Part shown: one piece after another, positions 33,818-43,450 of the stretch
How the letters are laid out: the number at the start of each line of letters is the position of its first letter
How positions within the stretch are numbered: position 1 is the stretch's first letter
Origin: Aureliella helgolandensis
GTDB taxonomy: Bacteria > Planctomycetota > Planctomycetia > Pirellulales > Pirellulaceae
DNA: 64,000 nucleotides
Reading direction: 5' to 3'
Assembly (NCBI RefSeq): GCF_007752135.1
Contig: NZ_CP036298.1
Span: forward strand, 3,658,001 to 3,722,000
The notes under the pieces: generated by a model
Databases searched by the model: none
What the model saw: the letters and a program-made list of their open reading frames with translations, nothing else
Told to the model about the DNA's origin: nothing
Made by a program: the position numbers and the translations under genes

Positions 33818-35605
33818 ATGTTTCACGACATTGTGCACCGCTGCTACGAGCGACGTTCCGGCTTGCGAAGTGCGATCATGCTTGCAACTCGCAATGGATC
33901 TGGTTCTATTCAAATCGCGGTACGTGCGGTGCAACGGCCTGTTGTTGTCGTACTGTACGTTGTTAGCTTTCTGGTTTGCCAAGGCTTCCCTGTCCAGTCA
34001 GCGGCTTGGGGCAAAGACTATCTATTTACATTAGCTGGTGGATACAGCCCCGAAGGAAATCAGGCTTCCCTGGAAGCAAATGTGCTGTTTTTGCAGGACA
34101 TCTTAGCCTCTGATGAGTTGGAACCGGTCGAGCACTCGATTTTTTTCTCCGATGGCTTCGATGATACGGCGGATGTGCAAATTGTAGATCCGTCGGATCC
34201 AACATTGCCTGTAACCGACCTCCTCAAGAGTCTGTACAGTTTGGGGCGCCAATCGACCAATCTAGACTATCGTGATCATCAGATTCCTAACATTGCTGGA
34301 CCATTAGAGCCGTCCAATATCAAGGCGGCCATGCAGCGCGTGGTGAGCCGGTTGACCGCTGGCGATCGCCTCTTGATCTACGTAACTGCCCACGGAAGCG
34401 CAGCAACCGGCCGTAATCAGTACAACACTTCGATCAATTGTTGGGATAGGCAGTTTATCCATGTTAAGGAGTTTTCTACTTGGCTTGATGAAGTGCCGCC
34501 GGAAGTGCCAACCATTATGGTCATGGCCCAATGCTATGCTGGCGGATTTGCGCACTCCATCTTTGACAGGGGGAATCAGCGCAACGGCCTCGCAAAGAAC
34601 TTGCGGGTTGGCTTCTTCGCACAGCAGCACGATTTGGCGGCGGCCGGGTGTCGACCTGATATTGAGAACGATGAAGAATACAGTAGTTATTTTTGGGGAG
34701 CGCTCGTAGGGCGGAGCCGCACGGGCCATACGATCCATGCTGCCGATTTCGACCAAGACGGTGTGGTCACCTTTTCCGAGGCGCACGGTCACGCGATCTT
34801 GGCCAGCAATACGATTGACATTCCCTTGCGCACCACAGATGCATTGCTCCGTGTTTACAGTCGCATTGATCAATACCAACTCGACGACTCATCAATTGGG
34901 GGAGGAGGGAGCTCGCATTCTTCAGAATCTGAAAACGCCGACGAGGAAGCCGACTCTCTTGACTTCCCTCTGCAGGAGCCAGCATCTGCTACGTCAGTGG
35001 GGCGGACGACGGCTATTCCAATTAGCTCCCAGCCCCAGAATGTTCCGAAATTGCATTCGATGAGCGGCACGCTGAACGAGATCTGCGAGCACACGAGCCC
35101 TGCAACTGTCCGCGAGATTCAGGGGCTTGCCCAGCAACTGCAGATCGAACTGACGGAGGAGGTGACCGTAGTATTCGATCGCTACCAAGAACTGCGTCAG
35201 GGTACTCGCCGGAGCTCACGTTTTCGCGGTGGCCGCCGTTCGCGTGGCCGAAGTTCTGGCCGACGTCAACTGCGTGAAGCGATCGGCGAACAATGGCCCG
35301 ATTTGGGCGCATCGGACCATTGGCGCGACTCGCCATTGCTAGCTGTGGAAGGGCAAGCCGAGCTGATGGACTCCATACAGCAGCTGCCCGCCTACAAAGC
35401 CTACTCGCAGGCTCAGCTCGAGCGGCAAGCGACAAACCAAGAGCGTGAGCTCCTCGAAGTCCAGCAGGTTAAATATCAGCGATTGATCTTTGCGATGGAG
35501 ACGGCCCTGTTAGCCAAGAATCTGCCGCATGTAGCACCACCCGAAGTTCTTGCAGTCTACGAGTCCATGCAGCATCTAGAGCAATCGTCTCTCCACCACC
35601 GCTAA
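33818..35605 (+). CDS. exported clan-CD peptidase-like protein with EF-hand
   Basis: From ATG 33818 the product is 595 residues (an alternative ATG at 33878 places the signal segment nearer the start). A signal peptide or anchor ('VVVVLYVVSFLVCQGF') is followed by a caspase/legumain-like domain: 'KDYLFTLAGGYSPEGNQ', the His motif 'LLIYVTAHGSAATG' (His192) and the Cys motif 'IMVMAQCYAGGFAHS' (Cys239), spaced as in clan CD. Right after is an EF-hand-like 'DFDQDGVVTFSE' (310-321). The C-terminal 230 residues are polar, with a basic Arg/Gly patch ('RSSRFRGGRRSRGRSSGRRQ') and coiled-coil-like helices. It could be a calcium-responsive secreted peptidase; the substrate is unknown. Confidence 0.7.
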   Translation: MFHDIVHRCYERRSGLRSAIMLATRNGSGSIQIAVRAVQRPVVVVLYVVSFLVCQGFPVQSAAWGKDYLFTLAGGYSPEGNQASLEANVLFLQDILASDELEPVEHSIFFSDGFDDTADVQIVDPSDPTLPVTDLLKSLYSLGRQSTNLDYRDHQIPNIAGPLEPSNIKAAMQRVVSRLTAGDRLLIYVTAHGSAATGRNQYNTSINCWDRQFIHVKEFSTWLDEVPPEVPTIMVMAQCYAGGFAHSIFDRGNQRNGLAKNLRVGFFAQQHDLAAAGCRPDIENDEEYSSYFWGALVGRSRTGHTIHAADFDQDGVVTFSEAHGHAILASNTIDIPLRTTDALLRVYSRIDQYQLDDSSIGGGGSSHSSESENADEEADSLDFPLQEPASATSVGRTTAIPISSQPQNVPKLHSMSGTLNEICEHTSPATVREIQGLAQQLQIELTEEVTVVFDRYQELRQGTRRSSRFRGGRRSRGRSSGRRQLREAIGEQWPDLGASDHWRDSPLLAVEGQAELMDSIQQLPAYKAYSQAQLERQATNQERELLEVQQVKYQRLIFAMETALLAKNLPHVAPPEVLAVYESMQHLEQSSLHHR

Positions 35606-35933
35606 ACAGCCTAGCCCCTCCCAAGAGTGCCCTCAGCCCTCCAAAATCCAATCAGTGCCACCCACCTATCCCGATAGGTGCCATCCACTGATTGGCAAAT
35701 GTGGATGGCACCTTTTGGCTTTTTGGCTCTCGGGGGAAGCTGCTGCTAGCGAGAGCTCTGTGCTAGCAAAGGCGTCGCTTGTTGGACGATGAGACCCCGC
35801 ATGAGAGGCGGTGTTTTGCAGAGAGAGGCCGTCGTCTTCCAGCGGCGAGCTAGGCGAGCGCACAGCGATCGCGTGCTGCACAGGAGATCGTCGGAAAATG
35901 GGGGCTAGCTGGCAGGAGGCAGCAAGAAGGGGG
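35606..35933. other. gap with REP-like hairpins, left side of the transposase
   Basis: Contains the left REP-like pair (35663-35711), described separately, followed by unassigned DNA adjoining the 3' end of the RAYT gene. Confidence 0.5.
35663..35711. repeat. REP-like palindromes, left flank
   Basis: Two adjacent hairpins. One is 'cacctatc-cc-gataggtg' (35663-35680). The other is 'gtgccatccac' (35678-35688) paired with 'gtggatggcac' (35701-35711). The 18-base string at 35670-35687 is the exact reverse complement of 37200-37217 on the far side of the transposase. Confidence 0.75.
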
Positions 35934-37103
35934 CTACCCAGATGCGAGAAAGCACTCGCTGGCCTTCTGCTGGCCGTGATGGCAACGCCGATTGTGCCGA
36001 CGTGCGTCGGCGGACATGGTACTCGGGCGCCCCGCACAGGTACTCCGGCCAAAGTAGCGTTTGTAATCCCACACCAAGTCACGCCACATCGAGACCTCGA
36101 TCCCAGTCGACGCTAAAGCCGATTGCAGTCGCTGCGGTACTTTGGAGGCGGCCTGCTTAATACGCTGGGCCGCCGTCCACTGCAGTAGCTCCAGGTACTT
36201 ACTCCAGTCCATGCACAAGAAGCCGCGGTCGCTGGCTCGCAATCCGCCCGCATGAGCCTGCGGGTCGTTCGACAACGTTTGACTGGCCAGTTCTAGAGGT
36301 GCCAGCCAGCTGTCTCGCAAGACACGCTTGCCGGTGGGATTGCGACGTTTCGCCTTTTGTTCCTGCATCCGCTGCTGCACGGGTGTCTCGCGTATTTTCT
36401 TCCCCGCTTCGGCGGTGGGCACCGCCCGTAGATCGAAGGCTGCTGAATCGATCTTTGCGCCCCGCTCAGCCTGGATGCGATCGTAGGCTGAGGTGTGTTC
36501 GGCTTGTTCCGGGGACTCGGCCATCGCCGCTCGAATGGGATTCAAGTCGACATACATGGCGCAGGCCAGCAAGCCCGCATCGTCGGCGAGCCGTTGTGCT
36601 TTGAAGCGGCCTTCCCAGAATCGTCCCGTGCATTTCTCTTGAGCGTTCGCGAGCCGCGCGACAGGCTCGGCCAGAGCTCGCATAAACCAAGAGATATCGG
36701 ACAAACGCGAGCGAATCACCGCCATGCGCTCCTGGTCTCTAATTAACGCCTGCACATCGGCCTCGGTGGGCTCTGCCAAATGCTCCTCAAACCGACGCCC
36801 GGGAAAGACTTTCAGCCACCGCTGGGCAACCTCTTCCTCCGACCACAGGGCAACCACGTCGGGACGATTTCGCAAGATGATGTGGAGGTGTGAGCTGAGA
36901 ATGGCATAGGTCAGTACGTCTATGCCGAACGCGGAAGCGAGGGCTTCCATCCGTCGCCGGATCCACTCGCGGCGGAAGGAGTAATCCTTACCAGAGACAG
37001 GGTCGACGCCAGTCAGGAACGCTCTTCGTACACAACGTTGTATGGCATGCACGATACAGACTTCGCCCGCTTGAAATTGTTCATTACGGTTGGGTCTACT
37101 CAT
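35934..37103 (-). CDS. REP-associated tyrosine transposase (RAYT / IS200-like Y1 family)
   Basis: From ATG 37103 (strong ribosome site AGGAGGTG) the product is 389 residues. The HUH motif is 'YAILSSHLHIILRNRPDVV', preceded by 'FHAIQRCVRRAFLTGV'-like family sequence, and 'TGRFWEGRFKAQRLADDAGL' with 'CAMYVDLNPIRAAMAESPEQ' is the classic RAYT block. IS200/IS605 and RAYT enzymes cut single-stranded hairpin DNA with a tyrosine. Planctomycete versions are long, as here, with an additional C-terminal half rich in Arg and Gln. Flanking inverted REP-like repeats support a mobile or domesticated RAYT. Confidence 0.9.
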   Translation of the reverse strand: MSRPNRNEQFQAGEVCIVHAIQRCVRRAFLTGVDPVSGKDYSFRREWIRRRMEALASAFGIDVLTYAILSSHLHIILRNRPDVVALWSEEEVAQRWLKVFPGRRFEEHLAEPTEADVQALIRDQERMAVIRSRLSDISWFMRALAEPVARLANAQEKCTGRFWEGRFKAQRLADDAGLLACAMYVDLNPIRAAMAESPEQAEHTSAYDRIQAERGAKIDSAAFDLRAVPTAEAGKKIRETPVQQRMQEQKAKRRNPTGKRVLRDSWLAPLELASQTLSNDPQAHAGGLRASDRGFLCMDWSKYLELLQWTAAQRIKQAASKVPQRLQSALASTGIEVSMWRDLVWDYKRYFGRSTCAGRPSTMSADARRHNRRCHHGQQKASECFLASG

Positions 37104-37443
37104 CACAAGCACCTCCTAGGAGCACCGGTTCAGTCTAACATTCTGTCATCCTTCGTCAATTAAAATCTGGCGGACACCTACTTGACAATCTGCGAGAGAT
37201 GGATGGCACCTATCGGGGATTGCTAGCAACAGGTGGAAGGTGGTGGAACCTATTGGGAATAGTGGAAGATGGGTGGCACCTTTCGGGGAGGGGGGGATTG
37301 CGGTGGAAACCTTGCGGATGACATGGTCGGTGGAGGTGTTTTGGCAAATTCTTGGGGGATAGCGGTGAAGGCAGGGGAAGTGATGGTAGGGGGGGCGTAA
37401 AATGGTTGGGATTAAAACCCGCCTAGATTTTGGAACCGATGCT
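37104..37443. other. gap with REP-like direct repeats, right side of the transposase
   Basis: Upstream of the RAYT gene and of the FAD oxidoreductase gene. Much of it is made of degenerate repeats of the form 'ggtggcacctatcgggg' (see 37200-37319). No gene is supported. Confidence 0.5.
37200..37319. repeat. degenerate REP-like array, right flank
   Basis: Four imperfect copies in one orientation: 'tggatggcacctatcgggga' (37200-37219), 'gtggtggaacctattgggaa' (37240-37259), 'gggtggcacctttcgggga' (37270-37289), and a weaker 'gcggtggaaaccttgcgga' (37300-37318). The first is an exact 18-base inverted match to the left flank. Confidence 0.7.
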
Positions 37444-39126
37444 ATGCGACGCCGTGAATTGCTATCTTTGATTTCGCTCTCTTTACCACCTCTACTTGTG
37501 GATACGTCGTTTCGCGGCTTGTTGCACGCCGCACCCGCCAGTTTGGGCGAGCGAAATGCAGACGTGGTGGTGGTTGGCGGAGGACTTGGCGGTTGTGCCG
37601 CTGCGTTGGCCGCGGCGCGGGCTGGTTGTCGTGTAATCTTGACCGAAGAGACCGACTGGCTGGGGGGACAATTAAGCTCGCAGGCAGTCCCACCCGACGA
37701 ACATTCCAAGATTGAAACTTCCGGTTGCACTTCTGCCTACCGCGAACTTCGAGACGCCATCCGAGGGTACTACCGTCAATACATGCCTCTAACTGCAGCC
37801 GCCCGCGCTCAAACGCACTTGAATCCCGGGCAGGGTAGCGTTTCAAGAATCTGTCATGAACCACGCGTGGCTGTCGCAGCGCTTTACCAAATGCTCGGAC
37901 CGCATCTGGCCGATGGTCGTCTTACGATCCTGCTGAACCACCGTCCGACCGCTGCGAACACCGATGGCGATCGAGTGCTGAGCGTGACTTGCCAGAACGC
38001 CGGGACTGGCGAGAGGGTTGAGCTTACCGGCACCTCGTTCGTCGATGCCACGGAGACGGGCGAACTGCTACCATTGACGGGAACGGAATTCGTCACTGGC
38101 TTTGAATCTCAAGCTGAAACCGCTGAACCTCACGCACCGACCAGCGCACAGCCGCAGAACCATCAGGCCGCGACTTGGTGTTTTCCTATCCAATATATTG
38201 CGGAGGGGGACTTTACGATTGCCAAACCTGATCAGTACGATTTTTGGCGGTCGTACGTTCCCGCACTGAAACCAGCTTGGCCTGGAAAGCTTTTCGATTG
38301 GACGTACTCCAATCCAGCCACTTTCGAGCCTCGCACGCTTGCGTTTGATCCGCAAAAAGAAGCTGCAGGTTGGTGGTTGTATCGGCGAATCGCTGCAGCC
38401 AAGAACTTCATCCCCGGGGCGTATCGGGGCAGTATTAGTTTAGTCAATTGGCCTCAGAATGATTACCTGGAAGGCAATTTCTATGATGTCACCGCAGAGG
38501 AGCAGCAGAGGCACATGCAGGGGGCGAAACAGCTGAGTTTGTCCCTTATGTACTGGATGCAAACGGAAGCTCCTCGCCCCGATGGTGGTACTGGATGGCC
38601 GGAATTGCGGCTATGCCCAGAGGTGGTTGGCACCGACGATGGGTTGGCCAAGTATCCCTATATCCGGGAGTCGCGTCGCATCCGAGCGCGCTTTACGGTG
38701 CTCGAGCAGCACATAAGCCAAGCAGCGAGAATGGAGGAGACTGGGTTAGAGGCAAGTGAAGTCAAAGCCGCATCGTTCCAGGATACGGTTGGCGTTGGCA
38801 GCTATCGTCTCGATCTGCACCCCAGCACTGGTGGTGACAACTACATCGATCTGGCATCGCTACCGTTCGAAATTCCCCTCGGCGCGCTGATCCCTGAGCG
38901 AATGCAGAACCTCTACGCAGGCTGTAAGAACCTCGGCGTGACACACTTATCTAATGGCTGTTACCGCTTGCATCCGGTCGAATGGAACATAGGCGAAGCG
39001 GCTGGAACTCTGGCTGCTCACTGCCATGAACAGAAGTGCAGCGGCGAGGCGATCCATTCCAATCCTAAAAAACTAGCTGCGTTTCAGACGCGGCTACAAG
39101 CGAATGGCGTGCAGCTCCATTGGTAA
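37444..39126 (+). CDS. FAD-dependent oxidoreductase
   Basis: From ATG 37444 the product has 560 residues. The N-terminus (MRRRELLSLISLSLPPLLVD) is a possible Tat- or Sec-like signal. The dinucleotide motif 'ADVVVVGGGLGGCAAALAAA' begins near residue 38, followed by 'ILTEETDWLGGQLSSQAVPP', the signature of the FAD_oxidored (PF12831-type) family. 'FVDATETGELLPLTG' and 'LYAGCKNLGVTHLSNGCYRL' near the end complete it. Substrate unknown. It is followed after 360 bases by the PSCyt1 protein. Confidence 0.85.
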   Translation: MRRRELLSLISLSLPPLLVDTSFRGLLHAAPASLGERNADVVVVGGGLGGCAAALAAARAGCRVILTEETDWLGGQLSSQAVPPDEHSKIETSGCTSAYRELRDAIRGYYRQYMPLTAAARAQTHLNPGQGSVSRICHEPRVAVAALYQMLGPHLADGRLTILLNHRPTAANTDGDRVLSVTCQNAGTGERVELTGTSFVDATETGELLPLTGTEFVTGFESQAETAEPHAPTSAQPQNHQAATWCFPIQYIAEGDFTIAKPDQYDFWRSYVPALKPAWPGKLFDWTYSNPATFEPRTLAFDPQKEAAGWWLYRRIAAAKNFIPGAYRGSISLVNWPQNDYLEGNFYDVTAEEQQRHMQGAKQLSLSLMYWMQTEAPRPDGGTGWPELRLCPEVVGTDDGLAKYPYIRESRRIRARFTVLEQHISQAARMEETGLEASEVKAASFQDTVGVGSYRLDLHPSTGGDNYIDLASLPFEIPLGALIPERMQNLYAGCKNLGVTHLSNGCYRLHPVEWNIGEAAGTLAAHCHEQKCSGEAIHSNPKKLAAFQTRLQANGVQLHW

Positions 39127-39489
39127 TGTCGAGCTTGCATCACTGATGGGAAGAACTCCAGGGGGGGCATCAGCGCAAGGTGTCGTGTGCTTCCCGCTTC
39201 CCGTCGGACTGTCGGACTGTTCCAGCGTGCGTCGGAAGGGGCATCCTTGGAAATGAGCTTGTCGGAAAGGTTTACGGTCGGACGATGGGCGGAGTCTCCA
39301 TGGGGGCCTCTTTCGTGGTTGGGCCGGTGGAACCGGCTCGGATAACTCTCTGATGGAGGCGATCGGGCTTGCGTTCTGGAGTTGGTTTCTGAGTTTTGCA
39401 CCTGCGGGGTGCCGTGAGGTACAATACACAAACTGCTGATCAATCCCACCCCATTGGCATCCCTCCTGCCGTTCCTGCGAGTGCTGTAT
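39127..39489. other. gap upstream of the PSCyt1 gene
   Basis: About 360 bases without a supported gene. A short tandem 'gtcggact' occurs near 39202-39217. The promoter for the next two genes should be here. Confidence 0.35.
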
Positions 39490-41916
39490 ATGTATTTCTG
39501 TGCAAAGTGCTTCGATGGCCAGTTCCCCGGTACAGGAAAGGCCCTGAGGTACACCTTCATGTTGTGGCTGTATCTTGCGGTCAGTTTTGGACAAGCGGCT
39601 GCGCAGGGATTGGAGCCATCGAAGGCGACGTTCGAATCGACCGTGGCCGTGATCTTTGAGAAGCACTGTATCGGTTGTCATACAGCAGGGATCGAGAAGG
39701 GGGAGTTTTCGATTTCAACCTCCACGGACCTTGTGGACAATCAATATGTCTTGGCCGGCGATCCGGACGGTAGCTATCTTCTTGACCTGGTGACACCTGC
39801 TGACGATGCCGCTGCTGAGATGCCCAAGGATTCTCCGCCACTTTCTGCTGCAGAAATTGCGACTTTACGGAATTGGATTGCTGAGGGAGCGCATTGGCCC
39901 GATGATTTTGTGGTGCGGGAAAAGCCGAAGGCGGGGGACTCATGGTGGTCGTTGCAACCTTTACGGACTCCGCCACCGAGCGAGTTGCACAATCCTGAAA
40001 ATTTGCAGTCGCATGAGGCAAGCGTTGCAACCGCGGCTTCCCGGATCGACGAGCTTCTAGCAGTCCAATTGCGCAAAGCTGGTCTAGCGTCCAATCCACC
40101 AGCTGACAGACGTGTGCTAATTCGGCGTGCTACTTATGATCTAACGGGGCTTCCCCCCTCAGCTCAGGAAGTGGCTAATTTTGTGTCGGATCAGAGTGAA
40201 AATGCCTTTGAGAAAGTTGTGGATCGCTTGTTGGCATCACCCCACTACGGGGAGCGTTGGGGGAGGCATTGGCTGGATGTGGTGAGATTCGGAGAGAGCA
40301 ATGGCTATGAACGCAATGAGATCCATAACAACGCCTGGCCATTCCGCGATTACATCATCCGGTCTCTCAATCAGGATAAGCCATTCGATAGGTTGATCAC
40401 GGAACACTTAGCGGGGGACGTCGTGGCACCAGGTGATCCTAATGTTGAAGTTGGATCAGCGTTCCTTGTCTTGGGGCCATACGATGATGTTGGCAATCAA
40501 GACGCCGTGCAAGCCGCTCAGATCCGCGCCAACACGCTTGACGAGATGATCCGAACGACGACGGAGGCCTTCTTGGGGCTTACCGTCGGCTGTGCTCGCT
40601 GCCATGATCACAAGTTCGATCCTATACTTGCTCGCGATTACTATCAGTTCTATTCAACCTTTGCAGGAACGCGGCACGCAAGCCGAACGATCGCCACTGA
40701 GGAGCAAGCTGCCGCCCGACAAGCGGAGTTGCAGCCGTTGCAGGACGAGCTCAAGACGCTTCACCAGCAGCAGGCAGCCCTGGAGGAAGAGCTCGCAGCT
40801 CAGCAAGATGTCGAGCAGCCGCCTTCGGGGAAGGAGCTCGAAGCAAAATTAGGTGACCTCAAGGAACGCCTCTCGCAAGTGCAAGCTTCGATTGCCAAGG
40901 TGGAAGAGTATCCCAACTGGTGGATCGGACAACATGTCGCGGCGGACGCAGTAGGTCCGTTTCACATTTTTGTCGGTGGAGATCCACAGCGCTTGGGCGA
41001 AGCAATCCAGCCGGCTAGTTTGGTGGCGCTTAGCGAGGTGGCCCCCAGCTACCAACTCCCCGTGGATTCGTCGGAAGGGGCACGGCGGTTAAAGCTCGCC
41101 GAATGGTTGACCGACGCGAAAAATCCATTGACACCCCGAGTACTGGTCAACCGCATCTGGCAATACCATTTCGGAATTGGAATCGTCGATACGCCCAGCG
41201 ACTTTGGGTACATGGGAGGGCGGCCAAGTCATCCCGAATTGTTGGATTGGCTTGCGCTTGAATTATTGGAGAATCAATGGCGGATCAAACCGATTCACAA
41301 GCTGATCATGATGTCGCGAGCATACCAACAGTCGAGCGATTATGTTGAAGCTGCGGGACGTATCGACGGTGAATCGCGACTGTTGTGGCGATTTCCACCT
41401 CGACGGCTGACGGCGGAAGAGATTCGAGATACGTGGCTAGCGGTGTCGGGAGCCTTAGATTTACGGATGGGAGGAGCGGGGTTTCGGTTGTTTCGCTATT
41501 CGCAAGACAATGTCGCGACCTATTATCCGTTGGACGAGCATCCCCCAGAAACTTATCGACGCGCGATCTACCATCAAACGACTCGAGCGACGCGAACCGA
41601 CATGATGAGTGACTTTGATCAACCCGATTGTGCTTTTGCGACGCCTCGTCGCGCCTCGACCACTACGCCTCTCCAAGCATTGACGTCGCTCAATCATCGA
41701 TTTGTCCAAGACATGTCCAACTTGCTGGCTTCGCGAATCGACGGACGGCTGCCCAAGACGGATGAGGGGCGAGTCGCTATCGCGTTTGAGTTGTGCTACG
41801 CGCGGCCACCGGAGTCGGATGAGTTGCTGGTCTGCACTGAAATGTTGTCCGAGCATGGCTTGGCTGCGTTGTGTCGTGTGTTGTTGAATACTAGTGAGTT
41901 GATTTACGTAGAGTAG
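39490..41916 (+). CDS. PSCyt1-type protein: cytochrome c-like, DUF1549 and DUF1553 domains
   Basis: From ATG 39490 the product is about 808 residues (the frame is open from a TTG at 39454; ATG 39559 would shorten the signal). After an export segment ('YTFMLWLYLAVSFGQAAAQ') comes a heme-binding C-I-G-C-H at residues 60-64, then DUF1549 ('VLIRRATYDLTGLPPSAQEV', 'YGERWGRHWLDVVRFGESNG', 'CARCHDHKFDPI'), a coiled-coil insertion (about 410-480), and DUF1553 ('NPLTPRVLVNRIWQYHFGIG', 'ALTSLNHRFVQDMSNLLASR'). These proteins are hallmark planctomycete genes of unproven function, thought to act in periplasmic electron transfer or polymer breakdown. It overlaps the DUF1501 start by one base. Confidence 0.92.
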   Translation: MYFCAKCFDGQFPGTGKALRYTFMLWLYLAVSFGQAAAQGLEPSKATFESTVAVIFEKHCIGCHTAGIEKGEFSISTSTDLVDNQYVLAGDPDGSYLLDLVTPADDAAAEMPKDSPPLSAAEIATLRNWIAEGAHWPDDFVVREKPKAGDSWWSLQPLRTPPPSELHNPENLQSHEASVATAASRIDELLAVQLRKAGLASNPPADRRVLIRRATYDLTGLPPSAQEVANFVSDQSENAFEKVVDRLLASPHYGERWGRHWLDVVRFGESNGYERNEIHNNAWPFRDYIIRSLNQDKPFDRLITEHLAGDVVAPGDPNVEVGSAFLVLGPYDDVGNQDAVQAAQIRANTLDEMIRTTTEAFLGLTVGCARCHDHKFDPILARDYYQFYSTFAGTRHASRTIATEEQAAARQAELQPLQDELKTLHQQQAALEEELAAQQDVEQPPSGKELEAKLGDLKERLSQVQASIAKVEEYPNWWIGQHVAADAVGPFHIFVGGDPQRLGEAIQPASLVALSEVAPSYQLPVDSSEGARRLKLAEWLTDAKNPLTPRVLVNRIWQYHFGIGIVDTPSDFGYMGGRPSHPELLDWLALELLENQWRIKPIHKLIMMSRAYQQSSDYVEAAGRIDGESRLLWRFPPRRLTAEEIRDTWLAVSGALDLRMGGAGFRLFRYSQDNVATYYPLDEHPPETYRRAIYHQTTRATRTDMMSDFDQPDCAFATPRRASTTTPLQALTSLNHRFVQDMSNLLASRIDGRLPKTDEGRVAIAFELCYARPPESDELLVCTEMLSEHGLAALCRVLLNTSELIYVE

Positions 41917-43385
41917 TGAGCAGGATGTACGAACCCAATCGAGAGATGGAAGCTAGCCTACGAGACATTTCTCGGCGCGGATTTTTAGGAAATGCCTCGT
42001 CGGGATTAGCTGGGGTCGGCTTACTGCAGTTACTGGCGGGTGAAATTGCCGTTGGGGGCAACGCTCCTAGCGGGACCGACAGCCTGGGATTGCATTATCG
42101 TCCACGCGCTAAGCGAGTGTTGCAGATTTTCTGTCCGGGGGCTGCATCCCACATGGATCTTTGGGAGCATAAGCCAGCGCTCGCGAAGTACGCAGGCAAA
42201 CCACTACCGGGTGAGGAATCCTATGTTTCCTTTCAAGGCAAAAACGGAAATCTGATGGACTCCCCGTGGCCATTTGTGCCTGTGGGCAATTGCGGAAAAC
42301 CGATTAGCAGTATGTTGCCACAGATGTCGAGACACGTGGATGATATTGCGTTCGTACACTCGATGCACAGTCGCACCAACACGCATGGACCAGGCTGCGT
42401 CTTTATGAATTCCGGGCACGACACCGAAGGGTTTCCTAGCTCCGGTGCTTGGATGAGCTATGCCTTAGGGAGTGAGAACGAGAATCTACCGGCGTTTGTA
42501 GCCCTGCCAGATGTGCGCGGTGAGCCTCCGAATGGGAAGGCGAATTGGACGAACGGCTTTCTTCCCGCACGCCATCAAGCGATCATGATGAATGCCCAAC
42601 AACCGATTCGCAACCTGAAGCCACCGCCGGGGATTGACGCGCAGGAAGACCTCGCGTCGCGCGATCTGTTGGAAAAATTGAACCGTCGCTTCGCGGTAGC
42701 TCATCCCGCCGAATCGGATTTGCAAGCGCGAATCGCTGCCTACCAACTTGCAGCGAGGATGCAGTTGTCGGCTCCTGAAGTTTCAGATCTGTCCCAGGAA
42801 TCGAAGGTCACGCATCAGATGTACGGGACCGCGGACCCCAATCCTCTCAAAGCGGCCTACGCTCAGAATTGCCTATTGGCCAAACGATTGCTGGTACGTG
42901 GGGTGCGCAGCGTCAATCTGTATTGCGGTTCGAGAGCATCTGGCGTCGACGGCTTACTTAATTGGGATGCCCACAAAACATTAAAGGACGATTATGAACG
43001 CCACTTGCCGATCTTCGACGGCCCGACTGCAGCGCTGTTGACAGACCTTAAGAAACTCGGCCTACTCGATGACACACTTGTCCTGTGGATGACGGAATTT
43101 GGCCGCATGCCGACGCATCAAGAGGGGACCAAAGGACGCGATCATAACCCAGATGGATTTACGTGTTGGATGATGGGGGCCGGGGTGAAAGGCGGAGTGA
43201 GCTACGGAAGTACCGACGAGTTTGGGAGGCGAGCTCTGGAGAATCCAACGACGGTTTGGGATTTTTATGCAACGGTGCTGCATCTGCTCGGGCTCGATCA
43301 TGAGCGATTGACGTGGTACCACAATGGGCTGGACCGCAGGTTGACGGATGTACAGGGAAATCTAATTCAAGAGATCCTAGCTTGA
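41916..43385 (+). CDS. DUF1501 protein (Tat-exported)
   Basis: A 489-residue protein, GTG start at 41916 overlapping the upstream stop, with ATG 41925 as alternative. The N-terminal 'SRRGFLGNASSGLAGVGLLQ' is a twin-arginine signal. DUF1501 marks are 'RVLQIFCPGAASHMDLWEHK', 'FVHSMHSRTNTHGPGCVFMN', 'LVLWMTEFGRMPTHQEGTKG' and 'GRDHNPDGFTCWMMGAGVKG'. The family belongs to the alkaline-phosphatase/sulfatase-like fold group, and partners with DUF1549/DUF1553 proteins throughout planctomycetes. It is translationally coupled to the upstream gene. Biochemical activity is not established. Confidence 0.92.
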   Translation: MSRMYEPNREMEASLRDISRRGFLGNASSGLAGVGLLQLLAGEIAVGGNAPSGTDSLGLHYRPRAKRVLQIFCPGAASHMDLWEHKPALAKYAGKPLPGEESYVSFQGKNGNLMDSPWPFVPVGNCGKPISSMLPQMSRHVDDIAFVHSMHSRTNTHGPGCVFMNSGHDTEGFPSSGAWMSYALGSENENLPAFVALPDVRGEPPNGKANWTNGFLPARHQAIMMNAQQPIRNLKPPPGIDAQEDLASRDLLEKLNRRFAVAHPAESDLQARIAAYQLAARMQLSAPEVSDLSQESKVTHQMYGTADPNPLKAAYAQNCLLAKRLLVRGVRSVNLYCGSRASGVDGLLNWDAHKTLKDDYERHLPIFDGPTAALLTDLKKLGLLDDTLVLWMTEFGRMPTHQEGTKGRDHNPDGFTCWMMGAGVKGGVSYGSTDEFGRRALENPTTVWDFYATVLHLLGLDHERLTWYHNGLDRRLTDVQGNLIQEILA

Positions 43386-43450
43386 GGCTGCCCCAGTGCA
43401 GAGGAGTGGACTAGTAGAGAAGTCGTCGAGCAGAGCAGCTGTCGAGTCGT

